Source of the DNA: Ketobacter sp.
Lineage (GTDB): Bacteria > Pseudomonadota > Gammaproteobacteria > Pseudomonadales > Ketobacteraceae
Length of the DNA stretch: 64,000 nt
Direction: 5' to 3'
Assembly: GCF_003671495.1 (NCBI RefSeq)
Contig: NZ_RCHN01000004.1
Location: 1 to 64,000, forward strand
This document shows positions 18,283 through 26,835 of this stretch, piece by piece (positions within the stretch are counted from its first letter, which is position 1; every line of letters begins with the position of its first letter). The translations under genes and the position numbers were made by a program. Under the pieces are notes generated by a model. It saw only the letters and a list, made by a program, of their open reading frames with translations, was not told where the DNA came from and did no database searches.

Positions 18283-18771
18283 ATGGTATTACAACGAAAA
18301 ATCAAACCCTCCCAACCCACTCGACGCGATCATATGCTGCTGCAACTGAACAGGGGGGTGCAGCAGTTACTCGACAGTTTTGAACCACCCAAAGACGGTA
18401 GTAAACGGATTTCCCGCTTAGTGGCCGGCAACCGCTTGCTGGCAGTACAACAATTTCCCCTGCCGGACCGATTCCTGCCTAAAGACAATGTTAATCTGGT
18501 TGTGGATCTGGATCCGGTGCCGGGAGCGCCGCCAAAAGGTTTTTTCATCATCGAAAAGGATAATCGCAGTACCATCGATGCCATTTCCGCAGCGTTGGGC
18601 GGACACTTGTTCAATGCTGAAACCGCGCCTTACGACACGCCCAAATTCAAAGGCGGCATCTGGATCTGTCATCACTATGCCGGCCATACCTGGAAGTTCA
18701 ACGCCAACAACCCGGCGGCCGGTGACAACATCGCTAAATTCCTCGAAACCTTTTATGCGCGAATCATGTAA
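18283..18771 (+). CDS. Prokaryotic E2-like protein candidate
   Basis: This 162-aa protein has a helical N-terminus, then a beta-rich core (VNLVVDLDPVPGAPPKGFFI), then IWICHHYAGHTWKFN and PAAGDNIAKFLETFY. The pattern strand-Pro-rich loop-strand, Cys-His-His, Trp, GDN, C-terminal helix resembles the bacterial E2 family E type, in which a His follows the catalytic Cys. Cys129 is the only cysteine in the protein, which makes it the obvious thioester candidate. The assignment rests as much on neighbours (a Gly-ending small protein and a JAB-E1 fusion) as on sequence. GGAG precedes the ATG. Confidence 0.6.
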   Translation: MVLQRKIKPSQPTRRDHMLLQLNRGVQQLLDSFEPPKDGSKRISRLVAGNRLLAVQQFPLPDRFLPKDNVNLVVDLDPVPGAPPKGFFIIEKDNRSTIDAISAALGGHLFNAETAPYDTPKFKGGIWICHHYAGHTWKFNANNPAAGDNIAKFLETFYARIM

Positions 18772-18847
18772 TAACCGGGAGGATGATCGCGATTAAAAAA
18801 ATATTCAAACCACATGGAATCGAGTGCAAAACAACGACCTTATGTTA

Positions 18848-18877
18848 TTAACACGGCAATTAAAATTGTCGGGTTAA
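18848..18877. repeat. Imperfect inverted repeat between E2-like and ubiquitin-like genes
   Basis: Arms 18848-18861 and 18864-18877 pair at 12 of 14 positions around a 2-nt loop, in the 139-bp gap before the 67-aa gene. No T-run follows, so it is not a standard terminator. It might set relative expression of the modifier gene. Confidence 0.4.
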
Positions 18878-18910
18878 TAGTACCAAACAATGAAAACCCA
18901 GAGGTGATTT

Positions 18911-19114
18911 ATGGCTAATCGTAAAAAAGCAACCATTGAAGGTGAAGTATTTGAAGTGGATGACAGCGTCAAAGTAGGAGAACTGATTCCCGCTGAAGTG
19001 TCATCGGTTATCGATCAAAAAACCGGTAAGGAATATCAACGCAGCGAGATCGCTCAAATGCCCGCGGCAGGCACCGATATGCGTCTCAATTTCGTGAAAC
19101 TGGAGAAAGGGTGA
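18911..19114 (+). CDS. 67-aa ubiquitin-like modifier candidate ending in glycine
   Basis: This small protein begins with a predicted beta hairpin (KATIEGEVFEVDDSVKVGEL), continues with a short polar middle, and ends with a strand and tail MRLNFVKLEKG. The size, beta-grasp-like strand pattern and exposed C-terminal Gly fit a single ubiquitin-like modifier. Its position between E2-like and JAB-E1 genes is where such modifiers sit. Because the Gly is already terminal, no proteolytic maturation would be needed. Sequence similarity to known modifiers is too weak to assert by eye. GAGGTGAT is a good ribosome binding site. Confidence 0.55.
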   Translation: MANRKKATIEGEVFEVDDSVKVGELIPAEVSSVIDQKTGKEYQRSEIAQMPAAGTDMRLNFVKLEKG

Positions 19115-19129
19115 AAACGGGAGCGGCAT

Positions 19130-20593
19130 ATGAAAACGATTTTAAAAATCCTCGAAAACACCTACCAGTCCGTAGTGAGTTATCACAATTCACACTCGGC
19201 GGAGCGGGTCAGTTTTCTGACCGGCTCCCTGGTTAAAGGCAAAGATCGACAAATGATTCTGGTCAGTGGAGAACCCATCTTCCTGGCGGAAGATTGCTAC
19301 GAAACTACTACGCGGAGTTATCTCCGCCTGTATCCCGACGTGGCAGCGCCGCTGATGCAACATTTTGTGGAAGGCTTTGATCCGGTGTTGATCAACATTC
19401 ATCATCACCCGTTTTCTGAAAGCGGCACCGGTTTCTCTGCGGTGGATGATGAAGACGATATTCGCATGGACAAAGTCTTACGCTCCATCCGCGATGAAAT
19501 GGGGCTGCCGTTTATCAATGTGTCCATGGTTTTGGATCAAAACAGTTTTGATGCGCGCATCACTGATACCAGTTCTACTCAGGTTTTCACATCCATCGAT
19601 CAGGTTCAATGTATCGGCAGCGACCGCTTTCATATTCGCTACCCCAACAGTGTTCAACCCCAGCAATTGTTAACGGATGAGATAAGCTGCAGGCAGAACT
19701 TCATCGATCCACCAATTCAACATTGGCTGAAGCATGCGCATATCGGTATTTGTGGAGCCGGCGGCACCGGCAGTATCACTGCCGAGGCACTGCTACGCTA
19801 TAACTGCGGTCACATTACCATTGTGGATGACGACGTGGTTGAAACCTCCAACCTGAATCGATTACAAGGTGTCGGCTATCAGGATGTGGGGCAACACAAA
19901 GTCAAAGCCTTGCGTCGCCATTTAAAACGGTTATCACCGAAAACCCACTTAACCACTGTTCATTCAGCGATTCATGAGCAAAAAGCATTTGATGCGTTAA
20001 TGCAGTGTGATGTGGTGTTCAGTACCGTGGATAACGCCTATGCCCGAGCGGCCCTGAACCAACTCTCGGTACAGGGCATGATTCCTTTATTCGATGTGGG
20101 TGTGGAAGTAGCCCTGGAACCCACCAATTTTCTGTATCGGGTGTTCAATGTTTTACCAGGGGCATCGGCCTGCATGATGTGCAGTCAGTTCGAGATGGTG
20201 GACATGAACCAGGTCAATCGGGCGTCTTTGAGTGCCGAGCTGGAAGCGGAATATCGCGCCCGAGGTTATATCACCGGAGTGGAGCAAGCAAAAGCAGCTT
20301 CGGTGTACGGCTTGAACCTGATGGCGGTGGGCGCAATGATGACAGATTTTCTGAATTATCTTTGCGGCTTTCGTGACATGACCGTGCTGCGATATTCCAA
20401 CTTTCAGGAGCGTCGATTGGAGACCACCGAACAACAGGATTATCCTGCCAACAAACCGGCAGCAGATTGCCCGGTTTGTTCCAGCTATCTGGGACGCGGT
20501 TATGATCTGCCCACACCCTATTTAAACAAGACTGAGCATCAGCAAAAAAGCGTCCAGCAACTGTTTTTGGAAAACAGCAATATCTTCTCTTGA
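19130..20593 (+). CDS. JAB/MPN-E1 (ThiF-like) fusion protein
   Basis: This is a 487-aa protein. The N-terminal domain (about 1-175) carries a JAMM metalloprotease motif: His91-x-His93-Pro94, then Ser103 and Asp106, i.e. HxHP(x8)SxxD, one residue longer than the canonical spacing. From residue 205 an E1/ThiF adenylation domain follows: GICGAGGTGS nucleotide loop (207-215), IVDDDVVETSNLNRL, FSTVDNAYAR. Two CxxC pairs (CMMC at about 348-351, CPVC at 447-450) suit the structural zinc of ThiF/MoeB-type enzymes. The fusion couples activation of a modifier with its removal. GGGAG precedes the ATG, 15 bp after the modifier candidate's stop. Confidence 0.85.
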   Translation: MKTILKILENTYQSVVSYHNSHSAERVSFLTGSLVKGKDRQMILVSGEPIFLAEDCYETTTRSYLRLYPDVAAPLMQHFVEGFDPVLINIHHHPFSESGTGFSAVDDEDDIRMDKVLRSIRDEMGLPFINVSMVLDQNSFDARITDTSSTQVFTSIDQVQCIGSDRFHIRYPNSVQPQQLLTDEISCRQNFIDPPIQHWLKHAHIGICGAGGTGSITAEALLRYNCGHITIVDDDVVETSNLNRLQGVGYQDVGQHKVKALRRHLKRLSPKTHLTTVHSAIHEQKAFDALMQCDVVFSTVDNAYARAALNQLSVQGMIPLFDVGVEVALEPTNFLYRVFNVLPGASACMMCSQFEMVDMNQVNRASLSAELEAEYRARGYITGVEQAKAASVYGLNLMAVGAMMTDFLNYLCGFRDMTVLRYSNFQERRLETTEQQDYPANKPAADCPVCSSYLGRGYDLPTPYLNKTEHQQKSVQQLFLENSNIFS

Positions 20594-20604
20594 GGAGTGT
20601 GTTT

Positions 20605-21807
20605 ATGACCGTTGATCGTGAAGAGTTTCTCGAGGAGTGGGCCACTACCGGTGAGTTTCGAGACTTCGATGTTTTTGAATTTACCGTAAGTCACGCCCGC
20701 CCGCTTTTATTCAGCGAAATCAACCTCAGCTGGCAAGGCGAGGGCGCACTTTATCCTGTCAATCTGTACAAGGATGGTGAACCCTTGTTAATGGATCAGC
20801 CCAGTACCGGCAGTTACAGGCTGGCAGTGGACAGCCCTGAGAGTTTTCAATTACAGGCTGAATTCGGTGACATCATCAAGGAGTGTCTGGTGACACCACG
20901 GGTGGAGCAACCGGTTATTCAAGGCTTTAACGTCAAACCAGAGGTCTTTGTCAACGAAGACATCGCCGTAAAATATAAGGTAAAACATGCCGAACGAGTG
21001 GAGATTTGCTGTCGCGGAATGGATTCGGATTATGAAAATACTATTATTCAGGACGGCACGGCAAAAAACACGCTGTATTTTAAGGTGCCTGGCCCGGGAG
21101 CGTATTCTATAAACCTGGTGGTTCTGGGTGAACACGCGATTATCAGTGAACAGGCAATCACAACGGCAACCATCTCTTTCGTGGCGAAGTACCATATGCC
21201 GGTTATCCAACAGTTTGTTGCTGACAAATCAAAAGCAGTGCTGGGAAAACCCATCTCCATTCGCTGGCAAACAGCCCATGCAACACAAATCTGGTTTGAA
21301 GATTCGAACGGCGAGCGAATTCCCGTGCCCGCAGCGGGAACGCTCTCAGTCAATTCAGCGGCAACCATCGGTCCAAGCCGACACCGCTTAGTGGCTGAAA
21401 ATATTATCGGTGAACAGACCGTTGCAACAGTTGCGGTCAAATGGATCCAGCCGCCACCCCGACTCAACCTCGCGGTTTCCGCAACGACTATCGGCAAGGG
21501 TGAGGTCATTCAACTTAGTTGGCGTGCTGAAAATGTGCGGGAGTATTGGTTGGAGTGTCACAATCAGCGTCATCAATTAAAACTCATGGTCAAGGAAAAC
21601 TCCGGTAGTTTGGAACATCGTCCGCTGTTTGACTGTGATTATTATTTGATAGCTGTCAATTTCGCCGGGGAAGTCATCAGACGTAAATTAACAGTAACAG
21701 TACAAGAATTACCACGAGGAATAGAATTCGATCGAGAACTAGAATCTTTATCAAAGGATATAACGGACAGGTATTCAAGATTATCGGAAAAACAGACTTT
21801 TACATAA
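20605..21807 (+). CDS. Multi-domain Ig-like protein of the ubiquitin-like module
   Basis: This 400-aa protein is almost entirely beta-rich. After an N-terminal segment of about 100 residues come three tandem Ig-like units. Each starts with a Pro-x-[IL]xxF/L strand and holds the pattern I-x-[LVI]-x-[WK], for example ISIRWQTAHATQIWFE, IQLSWRAENVREYWLE and IAVKYKVKHAERVEIC. There is no signal peptide or TM, so it should be cytoplasmic. ATG 20605 has GAGGAG 7 bp upstream. It is translated directly after the JAB-E1 gene (11-bp gap). I infer a binding or recognition subunit, possibly the target or specificity factor. The family was not recognised. Confidence 0.65.
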   Translation: MTVDREEFLEEWATTGEFRDFDVFEFTVSHARPLLFSEINLSWQGEGALYPVNLYKDGEPLLMDQPSTGSYRLAVDSPESFQLQAEFGDIIKECLVTPRVEQPVIQGFNVKPEVFVNEDIAVKYKVKHAERVEICCRGMDSDYENTIIQDGTAKNTLYFKVPGPGAYSINLVVLGEHAIISEQAITTATISFVAKYHMPVIQQFVADKSKAVLGKPISIRWQTAHATQIWFEDSNGERIPVPAAGTLSVNSAATIGPSRHRLVAENIIGEQTVATVAVKWIQPPPRLNLAVSATTIGKGEVIQLSWRAENVREYWLECHNQRHQLKLMVKENSGSLEHRPLFDCDYYLIAVNFAGEVIRRKLTVTVQELPRGIEFDRELESLSKDITDRYSRLSEKQTFT

Positions 21808-22198
21808 GATATTACAAGAGGATATCAAAAGCACAGATTTCCACTATCAACTAAATCATCAATAAATTCGTAAATCAGAAAATCGAGCTAGAGACGGTGG
21901 GTGAGAGCGGTCAGGAAGGATGTCATGCTGGAAAAAACCTGAAATGTATGGACTATGATATCATCGTGCAATCCATTATCGAAAAGCTAAAGAAAGAAGA
22001 ATCCGCTAAAGATAACTTGGCACGTGAATTGAAAAATGACGAGTAACACGACAGCTTTTCCAAAAAAACTGGAATCCAAAAAAGGCAATATTTGAATTCG
22101 ATCCACGTCTGCTCGCCGCGTAACATCCCTGCTTTAATTTGGACTCCATGTAGTATCTAAATATTGAAGAGGTCAAGGTCGAGGCAAGGGAAACATAA
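21806..22198 (+). pseudogene. Decayed second copy of the DUF4407-type gene
   Basis: In shifting frames and with stops, this stretch still spells most of the C-terminal half of the protein encoded at 1319-2572, in the same order: KILQEDIK (KTIQEEIN), NQKIEL (identical), AGKNLK (AGKSLK), VQSIIEKLKKEESAKDNL (YQSVVEKIEKQQFAKDHL), FDPRLLAA (identical), and LNIEEVKVEA (LEIEEIVAEE). The N-terminal TM half is missing. The copy sits directly behind the Ig-like gene, in opposite orientation to the intact copy. Confidence 0.8.
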
Positions 22199-22400
22199 AC
22201 AATGAATTAATGTCATTCAAAGCTTCGAGATGATTTTTGACAATACGATGTTTCCTGAAGTCCTAGATGGTGAATGAGTATTGTATTTGTTGATACAAAA
22301 TTATAGGATAAAATTGAATGAATAGTTACATGGTATGTTCTGAAAAATCAGATGAGCACACATCGTTTTTCAAACCAAAAGTCGAAAGGATGGTATCGGT

Positions 22401-23060
22401 ATGGATACTACCTGTTCAATTCATTTGCTAGTAACGGAACTTGAGGCGGCATCTGGATATAATTACACTTATCTTGTATGTCGAGGTGTTGATGGTGAAG
22501 ATAAAGTAATTTTGCTTGGCTTGAGTTTAAAACGAAGAAGCAGTGAAACACGCGCCCTGCGCGGGGTAATGGCCCCTCCATTGGAGGCCGCTTGTATAAC
22601 AAGTGTGGTTGATTTCGTTGCCGAATACTGTTTGTATAGGGGTGGGATTAAAGAATATCTGCGCAGAGTTGCTGCTGCCGTCAAAGCGCTTCAATTTATT
22701 AATTCTCAGAACTTGAGCCATCGTTCTTACTCTCGATTTTCTGATTCGCCCAATTCCATAGCAACGACGCTGGTAGTAGCTATGGGGTTGGAATATCCGG
22801 AAGCAGCAACGCACTTCTGGAGTCCCGGCTATGAAAGAGTAATTCTGCCAAGAAATTGGCAATCCTTTAATTTCTATGATTTAGAGATATGCGTACCCTC
22901 TTTCGCTTATCAGGTGGGTGTTCCGGAAAATACAGAAGAGTACCGAGTAGTTGATTCATCTTTTGATAAATTGAACCAGGAACTCAAAGATTTTCAATTT
23001 GATGGTTTAGCAACGAATACGCTCAAGTTGGTAACGGGGCTAGAGATTGATCTTCTGTAG
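22401..23060 (+). CDS. Hypothetical protein
   Basis: This 219-aa protein looks soluble and mixed alpha/beta, with no motif I recognise. It contains a segment IKEYLRRVAAAVKALQFIN predicted helical and a C-terminal helix-strand region. GAAAGGA lies about 10 bp upstream of the ATG. It stands alone between the DUF4407 remnant and gene debris, so it may be island cargo or the remains of another insertion. Codon use looks like the A+T-richer island. Confidence 0.55.
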   Translation: MDTTCSIHLLVTELEAASGYNYTYLVCRGVDGEDKVILLGLSLKRRSSETRALRGVMAPPLEAACITSVVDFVAEYCLYRGGIKEYLRRVAAAVKALQFINSQNLSHRSYSRFSDSPNSIATTLVVAMGLEYPEAATHFWSPGYERVILPRNWQSFNFYDLEICVPSFAYQVGVPENTEEYRVVDSSFDKLNQELKDFQFDGLATNTLKLVTGLEIDLL

Positions 23061-23085
23061 TTTTGTAGTCAAAACTGACCTGCCT

Positions 23086-23256
23086 ATGCCCACAATTTTC
23101 ACGCTGCATTCAGGCAATGCCTTGGATGCCTCTGTCGCTATTTATTATGAAGTGCCTTCAGCCGAGCTTCTGGGAGCGGAACCGGTTGACAATGAGGAAA
23201 TGGAGAACGTTGAGATTCTAACGCTTTCGGCGGCCCAACTGCTGGGTGAAAGTTGA
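23086..23256 (+). pseudogene. Short coding fragment, possibly the tail of a Nudix-like protein
   Basis: The 56-residue frame (ASVAIYYEVPSAELLG, then EEMENVEILTLSAAQLLGES) has the look of the last strands and helix of a Nudix hydrolase, but the Nudix box is absent upstream. There is no ribosome binding site. I list it as a likely gene remnant with low confidence. Confidence 0.25.
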
Positions 23257-23870
23257 CAGGTTGCTTTGGGACGGGTACTGGAAGCTGTGTCTGTTATTTT
23301 GCATGAATTACTTGATGCGATGCTTTGAGTGAAGTGGCTTGCCTGTAGCGGGGATTACCTGAGCTACAAAAAAATTCATGGGGTTTGGTCGAACAATTAG
23401 TAATTTTGAGAGGCGTCTTTTGATCGGAGATTTGCTAGTAAGGCAAAACGGCAGTTTGTTCATCTATGAACTATAGCTTGGCTGTCTTAGTAATATCCCA
23501 CCGTGTCGAAGTAGTTTACTTTCAGTTATCGTTGATTTGACAGAAGTCGCAATTGAGGTGACGGGAAGGGCTCAACAAGGAAGCGAAATCAAACAAAGCA
23601 TCCTTGATATTAGCAGATGGTGGCCATAATAGTTATTCAGCTTAGTTTTAGTGACTATTTTTTACACCAGAATAGTTCTCTTATCTTCCCAGCTGATGTA
23701 CGTAATGCAGCGAAAATATGCTGAAGAAATCCTCTCGGTCTCTGAGATACGGCGTTTTGATTAGCAATATATTTATCCAATGCCTGCTTATCGCTTGCTT
23801 GTACCCGTTTAATTACTGCTTCACAGAACGGCTTCTGGCAAACCTATGAGCGAAGTCGTTAACCACTCCA
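23257..23870. other. Gene-poor stretch with probable debris
   Basis: No gene with start and ribosome binding site is visible. On the minus strand between about 23656 and 23840 a frame of about 60 codons stays open (it includes QASDKQALDKYIANQN) but lacks a start codon. It may be another fragment. Confidence 0.4.
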
Positions 23871-24251
23871 ATGGACAGAAGTTGTTCGAAGACTTCGACG
23901 GAACCACTACTTCTCAAACAAACCAAACAATATAGCTCCCACAGTGTTGAGCGGATAAATAGTGTATGTATGCACGAAATGGCACATATTGTATTGGGAC
24001 ATCGAGTGCACGATGTGACGATTTCAGAAGCAGGTCATTTGGTTCCCGGGAATTTCAGCAAAGATCAGGAAGATTAAGCAGATTGGCTCGCTGGCGCGCT
24101 TTTGCTTCCTCGACCTGCACTATTAGATGTTAGACGCAGAGCATTGTCGGACGATCAGATAAAAGAAGAATACTTGGTAGGTTTTGAGATGATTAGGTGG
24201 CGATTTCGTGTGACTGGAGTTGACTACCAATTATCAAATAGACGGTACTAG
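23871..24251 (+). pseudogene. ImmA/IrrE-type metallopeptidase pseudogene
   Basis: The frame shows SHSVERINSVCMHEMAHIVLGH, split here as the lead-in VERINS and the zinc motif HEMAH (HExxH). It then reads ADWLAGALLLPRPAL and YLVGFEMIRWRFRVTGV, the hallmark order of ImmA/IrrE peptidases. A TAA at 24075-24077 interrupts the frame just before ADWLAG, exactly where the family usually has an acidic or Gln residue. The N-terminal part is missing or unrecognisable. Such proteins usually partner an HTH repressor in phages and mobile islands; none is present here. Confidence 0.75.
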
Positions 24252-24397
24252 TCTAAACTAAAATAAGACCAACCAGACCATCAGATTGCGTATATCGAAA
24301 ACCGTTATTTATTAACTATTTGATATTTCGGATTACTTTATATAAGTGTGATTATTTTTTGTAATAGATGTAGTGCATACTTTGTTTATGCAGCATG

Positions 24398-24413
24398 AAA
24401 GTATGATACTTTT
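24398..24413. repeat. Palindromic 16-bp repeat, copy 1
   Basis: AAAGTATGATACTTTT occurs here and again at 24464-24479. Its first 15 bases are a perfect palindrome around a central G. It could be an operator pair or a recombination site at the island edge. Confidence 0.5.
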
Positions 24414-24444
24414 GTTGAGATGCATAAATTGGCAATTAATAAAT

Positions 24445-26631
24445 TCAAAGAGTTACGATTACCAAAGTATGATACTTTTTTGTAAATCTACACCCGGGAT
24501 TCAGATACTCCTGATGCACTGTGCCCGCGCCCGGGTCGCTTAGCAAAGCATTGTACAGACTGTTCAGCTGATCCAGGTCGCCGTCCTGCTCCAGGACCTG
24601 CTCAATCGCCTGGTAATACCAGGCTTTAATATCGGCAACGGGGTTGTTGCTGTGCTCCAATGTTAAGCTGGAGAGCACAGCCGGAATGCGCACACGGGAT
24701 TGCTCTGCCGATTGCAAAGTCAGGCCTGCGGCCCGTGTGCCGTAACGATGGTAGTACACCCAAACCTCGCCGTTCTTGTCCTTATAGAGCTGATCCTTGT
24801 TTGCCGCCATCTTGTTGAGCGCATATTCCATTAATACCTTGCCCCGGTAAGGGGAATATTGGTGATGGTTATGAGGCAGTCTTTTTGCCAGGTAAAAGAC
24901 CCCAAGTTCGTACAAAGCCGGTGCGTATCCCGCTTTTGCCGCATGGGTCAGCCATTGAAAACCAACCTCTTGGCCAACTGGATCCGCCGCCGTACGGTTC
25001 ATTGCCAGGGCAGCGCGCAGTTGGGCTGGGGGGTAGCCCTGTTCCGCAGATTGTCGCAGTAGCGTCTGGAACCGCTTTGCATTGTCCACGTTGTAGTACA
25101 CCGGTTCGGTCAGTGTTAACGCGAGATGATACATGGCTTCGGCATCACCATTGACTGCCTCGGCTTCCAACTCCTTGCGCGTACCACCGTATTCCGCCGC
25201 ATGCTGCAAAGCCTGTCCCAGGCTTTGCGATAACCCGGCAATATCGTTTAAACGTTTGCCTTGTGCCCTGGCCGTGTCCGACGCACGTTGCAAATACTGA
25301 CTGGCTTTTTGTATGTCTACTTCCACGCCGTCATTGCCATTGGTATAAAGATAGGCGAGCGTATAAAAACCGTTGAAGTCGCCCAAGGTTCCAGCACGTT
25401 CCAGATAATAAAGATACTCTTCCTGTAACCCTGGATCTTCCTGCATGCCTTTTCTGAAGTGTTGATGAAGCATTTGACTTGCTTCCCGGTTTCCATTCTT
25501 GGCGGCGTTCTTTAACCACTCCAAGCCGCGCTTTTGGCCGTTTTCATTCTGCAGCAATCGACGGCCTATTAAATACTGTGCGCCGCCCTCATTGGCAAAG
25601 CCGGAGGCAGCTTGGCTGGTTATCATTTGAAAATGCGTGTTCCATAGGTTCTGCTGCTGATAGTGCTCTGGCAAGTAATCAGAGTAGAAGCGAAGATCAC
25701 CCGAGGATTCCCGGGTAATCTTTTGATATAAACCATTACTTTGATCACGCCAATGGTGCGAACGCTCTACGTCACGCTTACCCAGGATGCCGATCCCCAT
25801 GTATTCCTCGGCCAGGGCGCGCTGGGCCAGTATGGAACCATTGTGTGCTGCGTTGAGCAGCATGGCTTCCCCTTGTACCGGATCATCCTGATTCAGCAAC
25901 CAATAACCATAGTGATATTGCGCGTCCACTTGTCCCAGGTTGGCAAACTCGGCCATCCGCTGCATGTCTTGTATGGGAGCGTTGGGTTTTGGGTAGAAAA
26001 GCTTGTACCGAGCATCCAGATGACCCTGCGAAGCGGCCAGCTCCAGCCATTGTTGCCGGTGTTCCGCGTAATCGGTTTGGTAGAGAAAGAATGCGATATC
26101 TGCGTCGCCCCACCTGGCCGCCTGGTGACGGTACTCCAAGGCTTTTATCGAATTGGCGTTGGGTCCTTCGCGGTAGTGGTTGGAAAGGCACTGTGCTCCC
26201 CAGGACAGCCTAAAATCATAGGCCGCCTCACACACGTTGACCGGGGCAACGGCGTACAATGCTGTCGCCACGCTGCCATAGGCGATAAAGACGGCTTTTT
26301 CCCGTGCTTGCGAGCGGCCTAACCAATACCACAGCAAGCCAATTACGAGTGCGGTCAACAGGCCCAAGCCCACCAGAAAACCGGGCAAAATCTCGTTCTG
26401 AACGGCTTCCCAGCTGCGGGAGAATCCGGCGCCCAATACAGAAGCGAACAGGAGTACGCCGAGGGAAAAAACCATCGGCAGCATGCCTGCGGTAAAGACG
26501 ATCTTTGCGGGTTTTCTGAATGCGGGGATAAACGCTGCCGTAAAGCCACTGACAAACAGCAGCCAGATGAGAACGTGTAAACCACTGTCTATTTCAAATA
26601 TTCGGCCGAACAGCTCGTTGAAAGCCTGCAT
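24445..26631 (-). CDS. Sel1-repeat inner-membrane protein, 3' end probably replaced
   Basis: This is a 728-aa protein. ATG 26631 is chosen because TGGAGA sits 6 bp upstream; the frame extends 90 bp further without such a site. Three hydrophobic segments lie at about residues 17-40, 45-70 and 83-108, followed by many Sel1-like TPR motifs (for example AEQGYPPAQLRAALAM, AAKAGYAPALYELGVFY). Sel1 proteins usually mediate protein-protein contacts. The last 13 codons run through an A+T-rich palindromic repeat and read FTKKYHTLVIVTL, unlike the rest. I infer that the original 3' end was cut when the island was inserted. It faces away from the patatin autotransporter gene. Confidence 0.75.
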   Translation of the reverse strand: MQAFNELFGRIFEIDSGLHVLIWLLFVSGFTAAFIPAFRKPAKIVFTAGMLPMVFSLGVLLFASVLGAGFSRSWEAVQNEILPGFLVGLGLLTALVIGLLWYWLGRSQAREKAVFIAYGSVATALYAVAPVNVCEAAYDFRLSWGAQCLSNHYREGPNANSIKALEYRHQAARWGDADIAFFLYQTDYAEHRQQWLELAASQGHLDARYKLFYPKPNAPIQDMQRMAEFANLGQVDAQYHYGYWLLNQDDPVQGEAMLLNAAHNGSILAQRALAEEYMGIGILGKRDVERSHHWRDQSNGLYQKITRESSGDLRFYSDYLPEHYQQQNLWNTHFQMITSQAASGFANEGGAQYLIGRRLLQNENGQKRGLEWLKNAAKNGNREASQMLHQHFRKGMQEDPGLQEEYLYYLERAGTLGDFNGFYTLAYLYTNGNDGVEVDIQKASQYLQRASDTARAQGKRLNDIAGLSQSLGQALQHAAEYGGTRKELEAEAVNGDAEAMYHLALTLTEPVYYNVDNAKRFQTLLRQSAEQGYPPAQLRAALAMNRTAADPVGQEVGFQWLTHAAKAGYAPALYELGVFYLAKRLPHNHHQYSPYRGKVLMEYALNKMAANKDQLYKDKNGEVWVYYHRYGTRAAGLTLQSAEQSRVRIPAVLSSLTLEHSNNPVADIKAWYYQAIEQVLEQDGDLDQLNSLYNALLSDPGAGTVHQEYLNPGCRFTKKYHTLVIVTL
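24464..24479. repeat. Palindromic 16-bp repeat, copy 2, inside the Sel1 gene 3' end
   Basis: This is identical to 24398-24413 and 66 bp away. It lies within the last codons of the Sel1-repeat gene, at the point where the sequence changes from G+C-rich to A+T-rich. Confidence 0.5.
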
Positions 26632-26835
26632 GTTGTCTCCACACATTTGAGCCCATGCCCGGGTGCTCTTGAACAGTATAGCCGGCGAACCGCGCTCAGA
26701 GTCGATGGCTTGAGCCCGCAAAGCGGGGCCTTGGTCCGTGGCGATTCATCCTTGTTGTCCTTGATGATTGTGGCTATGGTGGACACCGGGGTATTGTAGC
26801 ACCGGGAATAACAACGCTGGCGGCTGGAACTGGAA

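Noticed and set aside
18848-18877. Intrinsic terminator between E2-like and modifier genes
   Set aside because: The stem is imperfect and no T-run follows on the plus strand; kept only as an inverted repeat.
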